A stretch of 64,000 nt of DNA from Aurantiochytrium sp. KH105 (taxonomy: Eukaryota > Sar > Bigyra > Thraustochytrida > Thraustochytriidae), in assembly GCA_003116975.1 (NCBI GenBank), contig BGKB01000080.1:124001-188000 (forward strand). Reading direction: 5' to 3'. Under the pieces are notes generated by a model. That model did no database searches. It saw only the letters and a list, made by a program, of their open reading frames with translations, and was not told where the DNA came from. Below, piece after piece: positions 30,272-40,549 of this stretch. How positions within the stretch are numbered: position 1 is the stretch's first letter; each line of letters begins with the position of its first letter. The translations under genes were made by a program, and so were the position numbers.

Positions 30272-32027
30272 AATAATAATTTTTTAGATAATGTTGTTGC
30301 AGAAGAAACAGTTTTAATTTTGCGCATGAGTTGTGTCATGAGTTTCTCGTCGCTACTGCAAATTTGGCCTTGGATTCTTTCGTCGTCGATTTTCCTTGAA
30401 ATCACTCGCGATACGTTGCTGCTGCGGTTCCACGCGTCGAACTCCGGCGAAAGGCTATCAAGAAATGTAGTTGAAACTCATTGTGAGGCTTGAAACAAGC
30501 ACTGTTGAATTATCTAATAGGAGATTCCCGGAGTGTGGCCTTTGCAGTTGCTCGCGCGCTTGAGCATTCGATCCACTCGGAGCTCGCCAAAAAGCTCGGG
30601 TCGAGACGCTGGCGGACGCTAGAACGCCCAGAGAGAGGCTTAGCCAAGTAGCAAGCGGGCGCGACGGTGCAAGAGATCTGGCAAATTACACATCACAAAC
30701 TCACTTTTCGCAAAGTTAGGCTTTCTTCGGCTGTGTCAGTGGCCTTTCTTTCTTCGCAGTACCATTCTCTTTTTGCCCTCATTCCCCCTCTATATTTCGC
30801 TCTTCTCGATGGACTCGGACACCCGTCTCGTAAGGCATCGACCCGACGTTGGCTCGGACGCTTGTGCACCGTCGCGAGACTCATCTAATGGCAGAATTGC
30901 CATTCGCTACGAGTCGCTGGTCTTTCTGGAAGCAATGTCAAGAAGGCCTCAGTCAGTCAACCTATCTGCGTCGAGCCGCCGCTTCAATCAATGTTGCTGA
31001 TCGTCGTTATCCTCCTCCTCATTTCATTTCCTTCAATCGCTGATTTCTCCAGTGCTGGGCACTCTTCGCACATGCACCGCCTTTTCCCCCTCTCCCCTCC
31101 CTCCCTCCCCCCCCCCGCCGTCCCTTTTCAATTCTCAGTGAGTCAACCTATCCGCTTCAATCAACGTTGCTGATCGTCGTAGTCGTCGTCGTCGTCGTCG
31201 TTGTCCTCCTCCTCATTTCATTTCTTTCAACCACTCATTTTTGTGCAGGGCATTCCACACTTTCAGCACGTGCAGCGCCTCCTCCCGCCCCCCCTCCCCC
31301 CTCGCCCTCCCTCTTGCAGCGCCGGCCGCTTTTCGCGGCCCCCGCGTGTGCGCGCGCAGCCGGCCATCCGATTCATGCTGCCTCAGCTCCCATCTCCTCT
31401 GTTCGTCTGTTTGCGTCTCACGAAGAAGATAGAAGATAGAACAGGGCGGCGAACCTGCTCTCTTCGCCCTGTTCTTGCCCACCCTTTTCTTCGAGCCCTC
31501 TCAGTTTTCAGCGCGCGCGTACTCGGTCCTGACGTCGTCTAAAACAGGTGCAGGTGCAGCAGGTGCAGGTGCAGGTGCAGCAATGTCTCCCCCCCCTCCC
31601 CTCGCCCCCGCTTCCCTCTCCCCTTCCCCCCCTCACGCCCCATTTCCGTCTCGAACTTCATCTTTTCCGAGTTCGTCCCGTTGGGGCTCGACGAAGCAGG
31701 TGCACTCTTCACGCTGTCCTGGCTGGCCCCGCACCAAGGGCGAGAAAGAGGCGGGCGGGGGGCACGCCGCACGTTTTTGGCGCAGCGCGTGCAGGCTGCT
31801 CGGTTGCAGGGTTGTAAGATCGATTGTGCAGCAAACCCGCTTCGAGGCAGACGTTCCTTGCGTCTCGGTGCGGTCGGTGCGTTGCGGTGCGGCCGGTCGA
31901 TAGGGCATCGCGCAGGCTCGTTGGCCTCTGCTTGCGGACTTGCTCGGCTTGCTTTGCTTGCCTCGCGGAGGGAGGGAAGAAGGAAAAGGACGCTGCACGC
32001 TACGCGCAAAGCAAAGAGACGGTCAAG
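30272..32027. other. Intergenic region between LRR paralogues, with local duplication
   Basis: About 1.75 kb. It holds an imperfect 186-base tandem duplication (about 30,951-31,130 and 31,137-31,310), pyrimidine-rich tracts (about 31,081-31,115 and 31,585-31,640) and GGTGCA hexamer repeats at about 31,550-31,580. I see no coding gene. Confidence 0.55.
30951..31310. repeat. Imperfect tandem duplication, 186-base period
   Basis: GTCAACCTATC, GCTTCAATCAA, GTTGCTGATCGTCGT and CCTCCTCCTCATTTCATTT recur in the same order in two consecutive copies. Copy 2 has an expanded (GTC)n tract. It lies 0.7-1.1 kb upstream of the second LRR paralogue. Confidence 0.8.
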
Positions 32028-35000
32028 ATGGGCAACCTTCTATCAAAGAAGGAGAAGAACACGAGGCGAGGGTCTCACTCTGACAGTGACGGCCTTTCTC
32101 TACAGCCCAAGGACATGGACATTGAAGAAGGTGGTGGCGGAGATGGTGGCGCCTGTGGCGACGATGCCGACGTTGGCAACGACGGTACGACACGCTACAC
32201 ATTTACGAGCAAGCACGGGGGCGAATTCGCTGACTTGTCGGGCGTCGTTAATACGTGGGAATACCTGATTCCTAAATTTAGAGAGGACTCGAAGTCGAAG
32301 GGGAAGGAGGGCAAAAATCCCTGGACCACGCACAGTCTCTATGATCTAGAAAATTTGTCAGAGGATGACCGGAAGAAAGCCCTTGATAAGCTAAGGTTTG
32401 TGCGGAATCAAGCTGATTTGGACGCCCGAGAGCTCGTTAAGAGGCAGGGCTACATTCCTTCGGGGACGACTAAGCTGGAGAAGAAAGGAAAAGATGCCAT
32501 TAACGAGCTCGTTAAGAGGCAGGGCTACATTCCTTCGGGGACGACTAAGCTGGGTAAGAAAGGAAAAGATGCCGTGGTCAACGAAGAAAAGAAGCCATTC
32601 TTCACCCACGAACATGTGACCGCCATGGAGGAAGGCACCTTTGTATATGATCCTGCGCTTGTACAGACTGTGGTTGATATTGGCCAACGTCTGGCCAACC
32701 TCGATCGCTACATTTGCGACTCCATCGAACACAAGGATAAGACGGCAACTGAAGCTGACAAGTCCAACCCTGGTGACCCCATCAAAGACAAGAATGACGA
32801 TAAGACGGCAACTGAAGGAAAGAACCAGACTCTACAAAAAGATCGCGTACGATTTATTGATAGTCGCATGACTGAAGTCCTGCTCAGCGACATCGAAGAC
32901 TTCCTCCAGGCCATTTCAAAAATGATCAACAAGATGGAGTTCTTGCGCGAGTGCTATTCGAGCAGACATTTCGAAATTATGAAGGCGTACGAGAAGAGAC
33001 GCGAAGTTGAGAAGAAACGCAAAGAACAGAAGGAACGCGAAGACGAGGCAGGCAATGGAGAGACTGCCGTCGCTTCCGCCCTTTCCACAAAAGGATCTTG
33101 CTGGGAAGGAAACATATGCTCAAAAGCCGGAGGTCAAGCTCTCTACACGTTCAGAGACTTTGGCTGGTCCATTGCTATGAATCTGTTTCCGGCACATTTC
33201 AGAAAGCGAATTGACCGACACTTTCATCATGTTGCCCCACGCAATTACGCGCTGCCCCACACGTTTGAGAAAAGCAGACGCCTGCGCGCCTACGGCGCCT
33301 TCTTTGACGCCTTTCTCGAGATTGCTAACATTGCGTCTGATCTACTTTTCCTCGTTACGCAACTCGCTCCCCTCGTTGGAACTCCCGATGCCCCGCTGTA
33401 TTTTGTTTCCGTTGGCGCACTCGCTCTTACCTTTTCCCTTCGTTTCTTGATTGGAATCTCAGACTACAAGCTCGTGGACTGGAAGAACCACCACCGGGTT
33501 CAAAAGTATGTTTTCGGAATCCTTCTCGGACTCATCGAGCCCAACGCTGGCTTCAACGACCTCGTCAAGGAGTCTTACAGAATCAAAGAGTCTCTCAGCT
33601 ACAACATTATTGGTGATGCAGAGGGCACCTTTGTCAAGGACCCTATCGCAACTCAAGCCAAGGCTGATTTAAAGCCGCCAAAATGGCCATCTTCACCGCG
33701 ATTGTCCTGCTCATCCAGGATATCCCTCAAATCGTCGTGGAGATCATTTTCATCTCGACCTTTCAGCATGGTCATTTTGAGTTCGTGTACTGGCTCGCGC
33801 TTGGCACTTCGCTTCTCTCAGCTGGACGTCAGATCATCGAAGCAATCATGCTTCTTCGTGACATTCCCGGTCTTCGCAATCTCATCCACGTGCGTCATCT
33901 TGTGTTCAATTCAAACTGCGATATCGATGTCAAGATTTGGGATTCTTATAGAAAGCGTCCAAACGATTCAGAAAAGCACGATGAAAATCCCGATGAGCAT
34001 GATAACGTTGGTTGTGCAGGGTGTTTCAGACCCAGAATCAACAAGGAAGTCCAGACAAAGTTTTTTGGCGGCCAAAGACTCGTTGCCAAGGCACTGACAG
34101 AATTCTTTGATTTCAACCGCGTACAAAATGATAGCCACGGGACCGGTGCCATGCTATTGGTTCTCAATTGGCTCGTCAAAATTCTCATGATTCCTATGAC
34201 GGCCGGATTTTCGTTACTATGGGAGACCCCAAACAAGGCGTCATGGAATGCATATGATCACTTTCGGAACAAGCTGAGCCGTCTGGTGGTCTTCGAGGGC
34301 AAGCCATTCGATGAGAATCACTTCAACTTCCTCAACCACCATATACATTTCCCCTCGTGTTCGTCCAACACCAGTGAGAACCAGAAGATCGCAAGAGGAT
34401 TTTTCTTCCGACCACTCTTTTGTCGTATGGACAGCCGCACGCTCTTTCGGAGTATCCGCTCCGTCCATTTGACGAACTGTGTCAGCGTCACTAACGACAT
34501 TTTGAAACTCATCTCGGCCATGTGTCCAAATCTGCAGAATTTGAATCTCGCCTTTTGCGACGATATTTCGGACACGGGGTTGGAACACTTCAAGAAGAAC
34601 AGGTGTATTGCTCTCACTTTTGTGAAGCTGGACGGCTGCACAAGGATCACTCGCCGAGGCGTCGCGCATATCGCCGAATGCTCTGGGAGAAGCCTCAAGG
34701 TTCTCAGCCTTCGCAACCTTCCGAAGCTCGACCCCAAAGTCCTCGAATATATCGCCAGACACTGTCCGAATCTTCAATCCCTCAACCTTGATGTCGATGC
34801 ATTGTGTAAAGACAAAAAAAGTCGAGAACAACAAGAATGGAAAGACAAGGAGCATCAGTTTCTGGAATTCAAAAGCAAAGATGATTTCCAAATGCTTGTC
34901 AATCTGGTCAGAAGATGCTCCTCACTGCGGACACTCAAGCTGACCAACACTCTCGACGTTGTAAAAATATGGTGGACACGCAATCGCTTCGATGCAGAGA

Positions 35001-36724
35001 AATTGAGGAGAAGTGGTTGGAGACAATTTGTCAAGGGTTTGAATCCGTTCATTCGCAGCCTTTCGTTGACAGGCAAAGATTGGATGAAATCGGACTATCT
35101 GGAATATCTGAGTCGGCGCTTAATCCATCTACGCGAGCTCCGCATCCCCGATGCCACGGAGATAGACAAAGCATCGTGGCTTAAGGACAGGTGCCACGCT
35201 CTCAAAATCGTTAACTTGACTGGCTCGAAGACACACACGTCTGAAGTCGATGAGTTTATGCGTTCATCAATGTTGCCCGACATTCAGGTGATGCAAGTTG
35301 ATGATCCGGGAGAACTGTTTAGATTTCACGTGCGCCAACTTCGAGAACAGGTATGCTTGTACAAAAAGAAGCAAGCTAGAAATGACTCAACCTCAAGGTC
35401 TTCAACCAACACATTGCCTCATCCCCCCTTTCATCATGAAAAGGGACAGGATACGCAAGGTCTTTCATTTTTTGAAGAAGAATTCTGGGAAGGCTCGCCG
35501 GAATCGAATACTCTTCTGGACACAATTGAGAAGATTATCCGAGAACTTGAGCAGTTTAGCGTTCCCGTTCCCCAAAGCGAAGAAAATCCTCTTGAAGCTG
35601 AGAGGAGGACAACCATCCTCGATTCTTTCGTCATGGCCCTTATGGACTCTGTTCGGCGAGCTCGCACAAGGCGAGCGCTTAGCAAGCGAGAATATGAGGA
35701 TTGGGGAAAAAGCTTTGAAGATCGCGAGTATGAAAGGATCCGAGAGCTCATTGCAAATATCAACGAGTGTCTAACCCAGATCGGGGGGAACGACTTCGAC
35801 ATTAAGCCATTGGAGGTAACACAGCTCCCGCTTGTGGCACTGCCTTCCTTTGGCATCCGGGCGACACGACGTCTCAACCTCAATATTAACTTCCATTGGA
35901 AGTGGTATGAATTCATTTGTCCTGACAGTCTCAACTTTGCCTACACTCAAATTGAGGCGGCCAAAACTTTGACCAGGCTTACCGGGACCATTAGTGAGCT
36001 GTGGCCGCTGTCAGTTCGAGATCCAGATTCGGAGATTACGCGACTTTTGCAGCGATATTGGTGCATTCCTCCCAGCGCTCGATACTTTTGCTGGGCGAAT
36101 CCCCTCAAAGTCTTCTGCGGTGAGAACCTCGAATGGTTCGAGCATCTGCGCTATGAGGACACAGTGCTCCGATTCCTGCGCTTCGGTGGCTTCCTGTACT
36201 TTGATGAGAACCGTCAATTTGTCTCGGCCTCAGCTTTGACCGAGGGCACAACGCTAAGCTTTAACGGTCCTTTCGAACTGCCTAAAAAGTCCGTGAAGAA
36301 ACTGAAAGATCTCTGGCACCCCCTCACCACCAACAGATTTCGGCCAGCCGATGCTGACAAAGCGGAATTTTGCTTTCTTCACAAAAATGATGTCGTCAAG
36401 TACATTCCAGGTGCTGGACATCTATGCCCCCATGGTTGCTTTGCATACAAGATCCTTCAAGATGGCACAGAGATCTCGTACTATTACGCTCTCGCTCCCA
36501 TCAAGGACGTTTTCGTGCGCGATGAAGATCTCGCAGACAAGGAAGGCATTGACATCAACACTCGATCAAGCAGGAGCCCTTGGTGCTGCAAACCGTTTCA
36601 CAGCAAGGGCCATAACGCGAACAGCCCTGGTGGAGGGAAAAGTGAACATGAAGCAGAAGAAGAAGAAGAAGAAGAAGAAGACATTCCTGATGCGGAAGAG
36701 CGGAACCATCGCGACTTGAAATAG
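32028..36724 (+). CDS. Multi-pass membrane LRR protein, tandem paralogue 2, requires -1 frameshift
   Basis: The ATG at 32,028 gives MGNLLSKKEK, a good N-myristoylation sequence (G2, S6, K7, K8). It matches paralogue 1 from the FFTHEHVTAMEEGTFVYDP block through KDPIATQAKAD. The frame then fails, and the match resumes in the -1 frame at MAIFTAIVLLIQDIPQ. The change falls on the heptamer TTTAAAG (33,668-33,674). Read with a -1 slip, the two halves give 1,565 residues with no residue gained or lost against paralogue 1 at the junction. LRRs lie at about 34,420-35,310 and the conserved C-terminal region at about 36,060-36,510. A 75-base in-frame repeat sits at 32,430-32,579. The TAG stop is followed by 35 charged sense codons. 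It could be a recoded gene, a young pseudogene or a one-base sequence error. Confidence 0.7.
32430..32579 (+). repeat. 75-base in-frame tandem repeat (25 codons, two copies)
   Basis: Two nearly identical copies encode ELVKRQGYIPSGTTKL and a following lysine-rich stretch. The single-copy equivalent in paralogue 1 is around LPTGTTRLVDEL, so the duplication is specific to paralogue 2. Confidence 0.93.
33668..33674 (+). other. Candidate -1 frameshift site TTTAAAG
   Basis: In the upstream frame the bases read GAT TTA AAG, so the heptamer has the canonical X-XXY-YYZ layout. A -1 slip moves reading to the downstream frame exactly where paralogue homology resumes. I see no strong stem or pseudoknot just downstream by eye. 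Confidence 0.45.
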
Positions 36725-37159
36725 GAGGACGAGAGTCACGGCGAGGAGGAAGACGATCGCGCCACAGGCGACGAGAGCGACGAGGAGGACGAGAGAGACT
36801 ATGGACGAGAGCGGTCAAGAAGATGGCCCTGATGCTAATGTGAGTGAATTCATGATATCATTTTCGAAAGCGGACTCTCTCAGCAGCGTAATTGCGCGTC
36901 TCAGCATTCATTCTTACTTTTACAATCAGTTATTTTGTTATATTTGATGATGTGAAGGAACACGAACACAGCAGAGATTTGTCTGCCCGCAATATTTTTT
37001 CCACCTTTGGCTTAATGAGTGCTTGCGCCTTTTGGTTTTTGAGATCGATGGGAAAAGACAGAATGCGTCTTTAAAATGGGCCGGCCTGAGTATACGATAC
37101 GCAGTAGCCGATTCATTGGCACGTTCGCTCTTTCTGCTCTGACCGCTACGTGAAACTAG
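36725..37159. other. Convergent intergenic region with acidic read-through frame
   Basis: The 35 codons after the TAG of paralogue 2 stay open to a TGA at 36,830 and are mostly Glu, Asp and Arg. The rest is AT-rich with no gene seen. Confidence 0.55.
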
Positions 37160-40100
37160 CTAACTGATGCAACATTGCGAAGATTTCCGCGATTTACGAG
37201 AAACGCTGCGAACGACGCCTTGATCGGCGCAATCCTCCGGCAGGAAGTCCGCGTGGCCTTGATCGGCGCGATTCTCCGGCGTGAAGACCGTATATGGGTT
37301 GGAAATCCGCTGCATGATACGTTCAATGGTTGACTTCTGCGTCCCTTCATCCCAGCCGGCATTGAAATCGAGAGTGTGGATCTGAGATATTCGCTCTATC
37401 GCCGCCACAACATCTCTCTTCTCGAACCCATATGACTCCACTGTCGTCCAGTCAGAGGACGACAAAGCTGGCCCAGACTCGATGAGCTCGGCGTAATCAG
37501 AAAAAATAAAGGCCTCCCCCTTACGAGCCGTCACGATGCGCACGGGTACGAGCGGCACACCAAGCTTGACAGCCTCGCAGAGCTCGCACAGACAGAAAGG
37601 TCGGGAAAAATAATTCTTCGAGAGAAGGGGCACCACGGCCTCAGACGAATGCACATGCATGAGGAGTTGCTGAAGGTCCATGAGATTGTCGACATCAAGA
37701 AACGGTGCCTGACCAAGGCTCTGTTGGAGGTAAAGCTTCAGGATCCGCGCAACTTCTGTCCCCTCGCTCTGGTAGTAGGAGAAGAACACGGGAAAGGCGC
37801 GCCTCCCATCCATGAGTGAGAATCCGCTTGCCATCTCTTGTATGGCCTCATAGATCTGTAGTCGCGACTGGAGGTGACTAATGCCAATAGATTGGAGATC
37901 GGCCTTGGAAAGCTTTGCCGCATCCGAGATCGTGCGGATACCATTCTCGAAGAGCGCGCGAGACGCACCCTCGAAATCGGGACCGATCTCGGACAGAAGC
38001 ATTCCAAGCTCCGTGTAAAGGTGCGGGTAGCGGATAAGTCTCGCGCACCGCTCATCCGCGCAATATGTCACGAGCGCCACATCAGCTCCCGATGTGATCA
38101 ACTCTACGCACACGTCGTCGAGACCCTCAGCTGCTGCCCTCGCGAGCGGTGTCTTGCCTTCTACATCACGCGCGTTTATGAGGCGCCTAGCTTTGGATTT
38201 GCCCGTAAGGATGCACTTGACTGCTGCGGCCGAGGTGGCGAAGTGAAGAGGACACCGCTTCATTGAGTCAAGTTTGGTGAAGTCGGCCCCAGAATCGAGG
38301 AATACTTGGACCTGCTTGACGCCTACGAATGCGGCGAGACATGTTGGAAGTAGCTTTGAGTGAATTTCTGCGGTCGTGAGGTCTCTTTCGAGGATGGCCC
38401 GTGTAACGCCAGCGGCATCGCGTATAAGTGCTGCTACAAGAGCAGTCGCTCCGGTCCTATCCCGAATCTGCGGTGATGTCCCCGCCTGCAACAGTGCCTT
38501 AGCAACGCTGTACGACATGGCAAAACAGAGCGGCGAGCGCCTATCTCTGTTCAATGCCGATGCGTCGGCGCCCGAGTCGAGGAGTAGAGTGACGACGTCT
38601 AAATTCCCAGTGCGCACTGCCGCGAAAAGCGGTGTTTCTTTGTTCACGTCAGTGACACGAAGGGCCTTTGAAGATATCAGCAGGCGAATGACCTCGATCG
38701 GAATGTGATAGTCCCGCGCCGCCAGGTGCAGAGCAGTCTGGCCAGTCACATCAGTTTCCGTGCGCGAGCACCCGTTCTCAAGCAAAAGCTTAACCAGCTC
38801 CGCAGTCGCGCTCTGGGCTCTTAGTGTCCAATGAAGACAAGAACCTGTGCGAGCATCACTCATTCCCGACGCGCCGGCAGCGATAAGGCCTGCAGCCGAC
38901 TCAAGGTCGCCATCCATCGCCGCTACATTGAGTGCGGATGGATATATGCTCCAACTGAAGCCGTTCTGGAATTCGTCATTAATCGCATCCCAAACCTCTG
39001 GGAGCCGACGCCCGGCATTAAATGGCACATTGCTTAGGGAGTAGCCATCCTCCCCAATTGAGTACAAATGGAGCGATAGATCGATATGACTCTTCGTAAC
39101 AAACGCCTCGAGTTCTGCCGATGTCCCAAAAAGAGGGAAGTAGGCGTTAGGAAGTACGCGGACATCAATATATACATCCGCATGAGCAGCAGAGTAGCAT
39201 ACATTGTACTTGTAGCGCAACCGCACCAGGTCTCCCCTCGCAATCCTCCAACTATACCATGAGTCCCATGAGCCTATACAGTCCCACTTCTCGTCCACAA
39301 GAACGAAGAGTTGCGAATCCAGGTTGGCTTTGCACGACGCGAGTAGCAGTGCGGTTGTACCGACACGACTCTCTCGCACCGCAGCGGAGAGAGCACACAG
39401 ATCCTCTCTGGGTCCAATGCGGGACGCGTCTGGTGCATTCACACGTGCTTTCTCGCTTGCTTTCGCGCCCCACTTGCTCAGAAGAATCCGGCATATCTCC
39501 GCATGATTGTACATAGCGGCAGCTTGTAGGGCGCAAGTGATGACTTGCGACGAGGGGTGCTGAAGATCGCCAGTGAGCTCAAGCATCATTGCGCATCCAC
39601 TCCTAGCTGCACAACGAAAGGGATGCAACAGGCCAGAGGTCATCGAAGGCAATGTACCGATGAGCTTGACCGATTTAAATGCCCGTTCTCGTATGGCAGC
39701 CAGCAATGGGGTATTTCCCACATAATCGATGACTGAAGGGTCCGCGCCGCCACGCAAAAGGGTCTCTACAACCTTCACATGATTCCCCCTCGCGGCGAAA
39801 AGTAGGGCGGGGCGGCCGCAGCGATCCCGACCACTAGTTTTGACTTTATGTTTCAAAAGAAGCTTCACGATGTTCACGTGCCCAGCCTCCGCAGCGAGAA
39901 TCATGCTAGGTTCTCGTACATCACCGAATGTGCTCAGAATCGACAGAAAAACCCTTACCACCTTAATATTTCCCACCTGGGCAGCCCCGGCCATCAACAG
40001 GCCCAAAACTTGGTCGATTCTCTCTGTGGGCGTCAGAGAGGACCTTCTGATGTTGCAAATACGCTTTGCGAAACGAATCGTTGCATAATTGCCCACCACG

Positions 40101-40549
40101 ATTGCCCACGTGGGCCGGTGCGCGTGCGGTTGCCACCAGTGGTCCGGAGTGAAAATGCTTTGCTCGCAAAGGGATTCACCAAGCTTGATTGGAGAAAGAT
40201 CCTTCATCAAATGACGCATGAAATTTTCCGCATCTTCAGCACAATCGAGCATTCGCATAGCACAGGTTGTATGACCGGCGCGAAGGGCTGCAAGGAGCGG
40301 AGTTTCACCATTGTTGTCTTGAAGAAGGGGGTCGAGGCCACGGCGGAGCAAGCGGTCTACCTCGGCAATCTTCCCCGCTTTTCCCGCAACGTGGAGGTGC
40401 GAGCGCCGTACAAAACTCAACTCAAAATCCCTAAGCAGCTCCGTGTACTCCGAAACATGTTGCCTCCCGTTAAGTTTCGGTTTGATTTGCGCGAAAACCA
40501 GACTTCCTGTATTCCTCTCTCCCAGTGCTACGCTATCTCCGTTGATCAT
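37160..40549 (-). CDS. Ankyrin-SAM-TIR protein with C-terminal CaaX-like motif
   Basis: 1,129 residues from the ATG at 40,549 (MINGDSVALGE); the frame opens 14 codons earlier from a GTG. Ankyrin repeats fill two blocks (about 60-350 and 540-835; for example TPLFAAVRTGNLDVVTLLLDSGADA). A SAM domain is at about 836-913 (FENGIRTISDAAKLSKADLQSIG) and a TIR domain at about 920-1,043 (FPVFFSYYQSEG, VVPLLSKNYF, FCLCELCEAVKLG). The glutamate in FCLCEL aligns with the catalytic Glu of TIR NADases such as SARM1. A short direct repeat follows (FTPENRADQG, FLPEDCADQG). The last residues, QCCIS, fit a farnesylation CaaX box with an extra cysteine. A membrane-tethered TIR signalling protein is inferred. 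It is convergent with the LRR pair. Confidence 0.88.
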   Translation of the reverse strand: MINGDSVALGERNTGSLVFAQIKPKLNGRQHVSEYTELLRDFELSFVRRSHLHVAGKAGKIAEVDRLLRRGLDPLLQDNNGETPLLAALRAGHTTCAMRMLDCAEDAENFMRHLMKDLSPIKLGESLCEQSIFTPDHWWQPHAHRPTWAIVVGNYATIRFAKRICNIRRSSLTPTERIDQVLGLLMAGAAQVGNIKVVRVFLSILSTFGDVREPSMILAAEAGHVNIVKLLLKHKVKTSGRDRCGRPALLFAARGNHVKVVETLLRGGADPSVIDYVGNTPLLAAIRERAFKSVKLIGTLPSMTSGLLHPFRCAARSGCAMMLELTGDLQHPSSQVITCALQAAAMYNHAEICRILLSKWGAKASEKARVNAPDASRIGPREDLCALSAAVRESRVGTTALLLASCKANLDSQLFVLVDEKWDCIGSWDSWYSWRIARGDLVRLRYKYNVCYSAAHADVYIDVRVLPNAYFPLFGTSAELEAFVTKSHIDLSLHLYSIGEDGYSLSNVPFNAGRRLPEVWDAINDEFQNGFSWSIYPSALNVAAMDGDLESAAGLIAAGASGMSDARTGSCLHWTLRAQSATAELVKLLLENGCSRTETDVTGQTALHLAARDYHIPIEVIRLLISSKALRVTDVNKETPLFAAVRTGNLDVVTLLLDSGADASALNRDRRSPLCFAMSYSVAKALLQAGTSPQIRDRTGATALVAALIRDAAGVTRAILERDLTTAEIHSKLLPTCLAAFVGVKQVQVFLDSGADFTKLDSMKRCPLHFATSAAAVKCILTGKSKARRLINARDVEGKTPLARAAAEGLDDVCVELITSGADVALVTYCADERCARLIRYPHLYTELGMLLSEIGPDFEGASRALFENGIRTISDAAKLSKADLQSIGISHLQSRLQIYEAIQEMASGFSLMDGRRAFPVFFSYYQSEGTEVARILKLYLQQSLGQAPFLDVDNLMDLQQLLMHVHSSEAVVPLLSKNYFSRPFCLCELCEAVKLGVPLVPVRIVTARKGEAFIFSDYAELIESGPALSSSDWTTVESYGFEKRDVVAAIERISQIHTLDFNAGWDEGTQKSTIERIMQRISNPYTVFTPENRADQGHADFLPEDCADQGVVRSVSRKSRKSSQCCIS

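Noticed and set aside
31824..32027. Upstream extension of LRR paralogue 2
   Set aside because: No ATG; the myristoylation-type MGNLLSKK start at 32,028 is more convincing.
36722..36832. TAG reassigned as sense codon
   Set aside because: TAG ends other clear genes here (ODA1-like, DAO, ANK-TIR), so a code change is unlikely.
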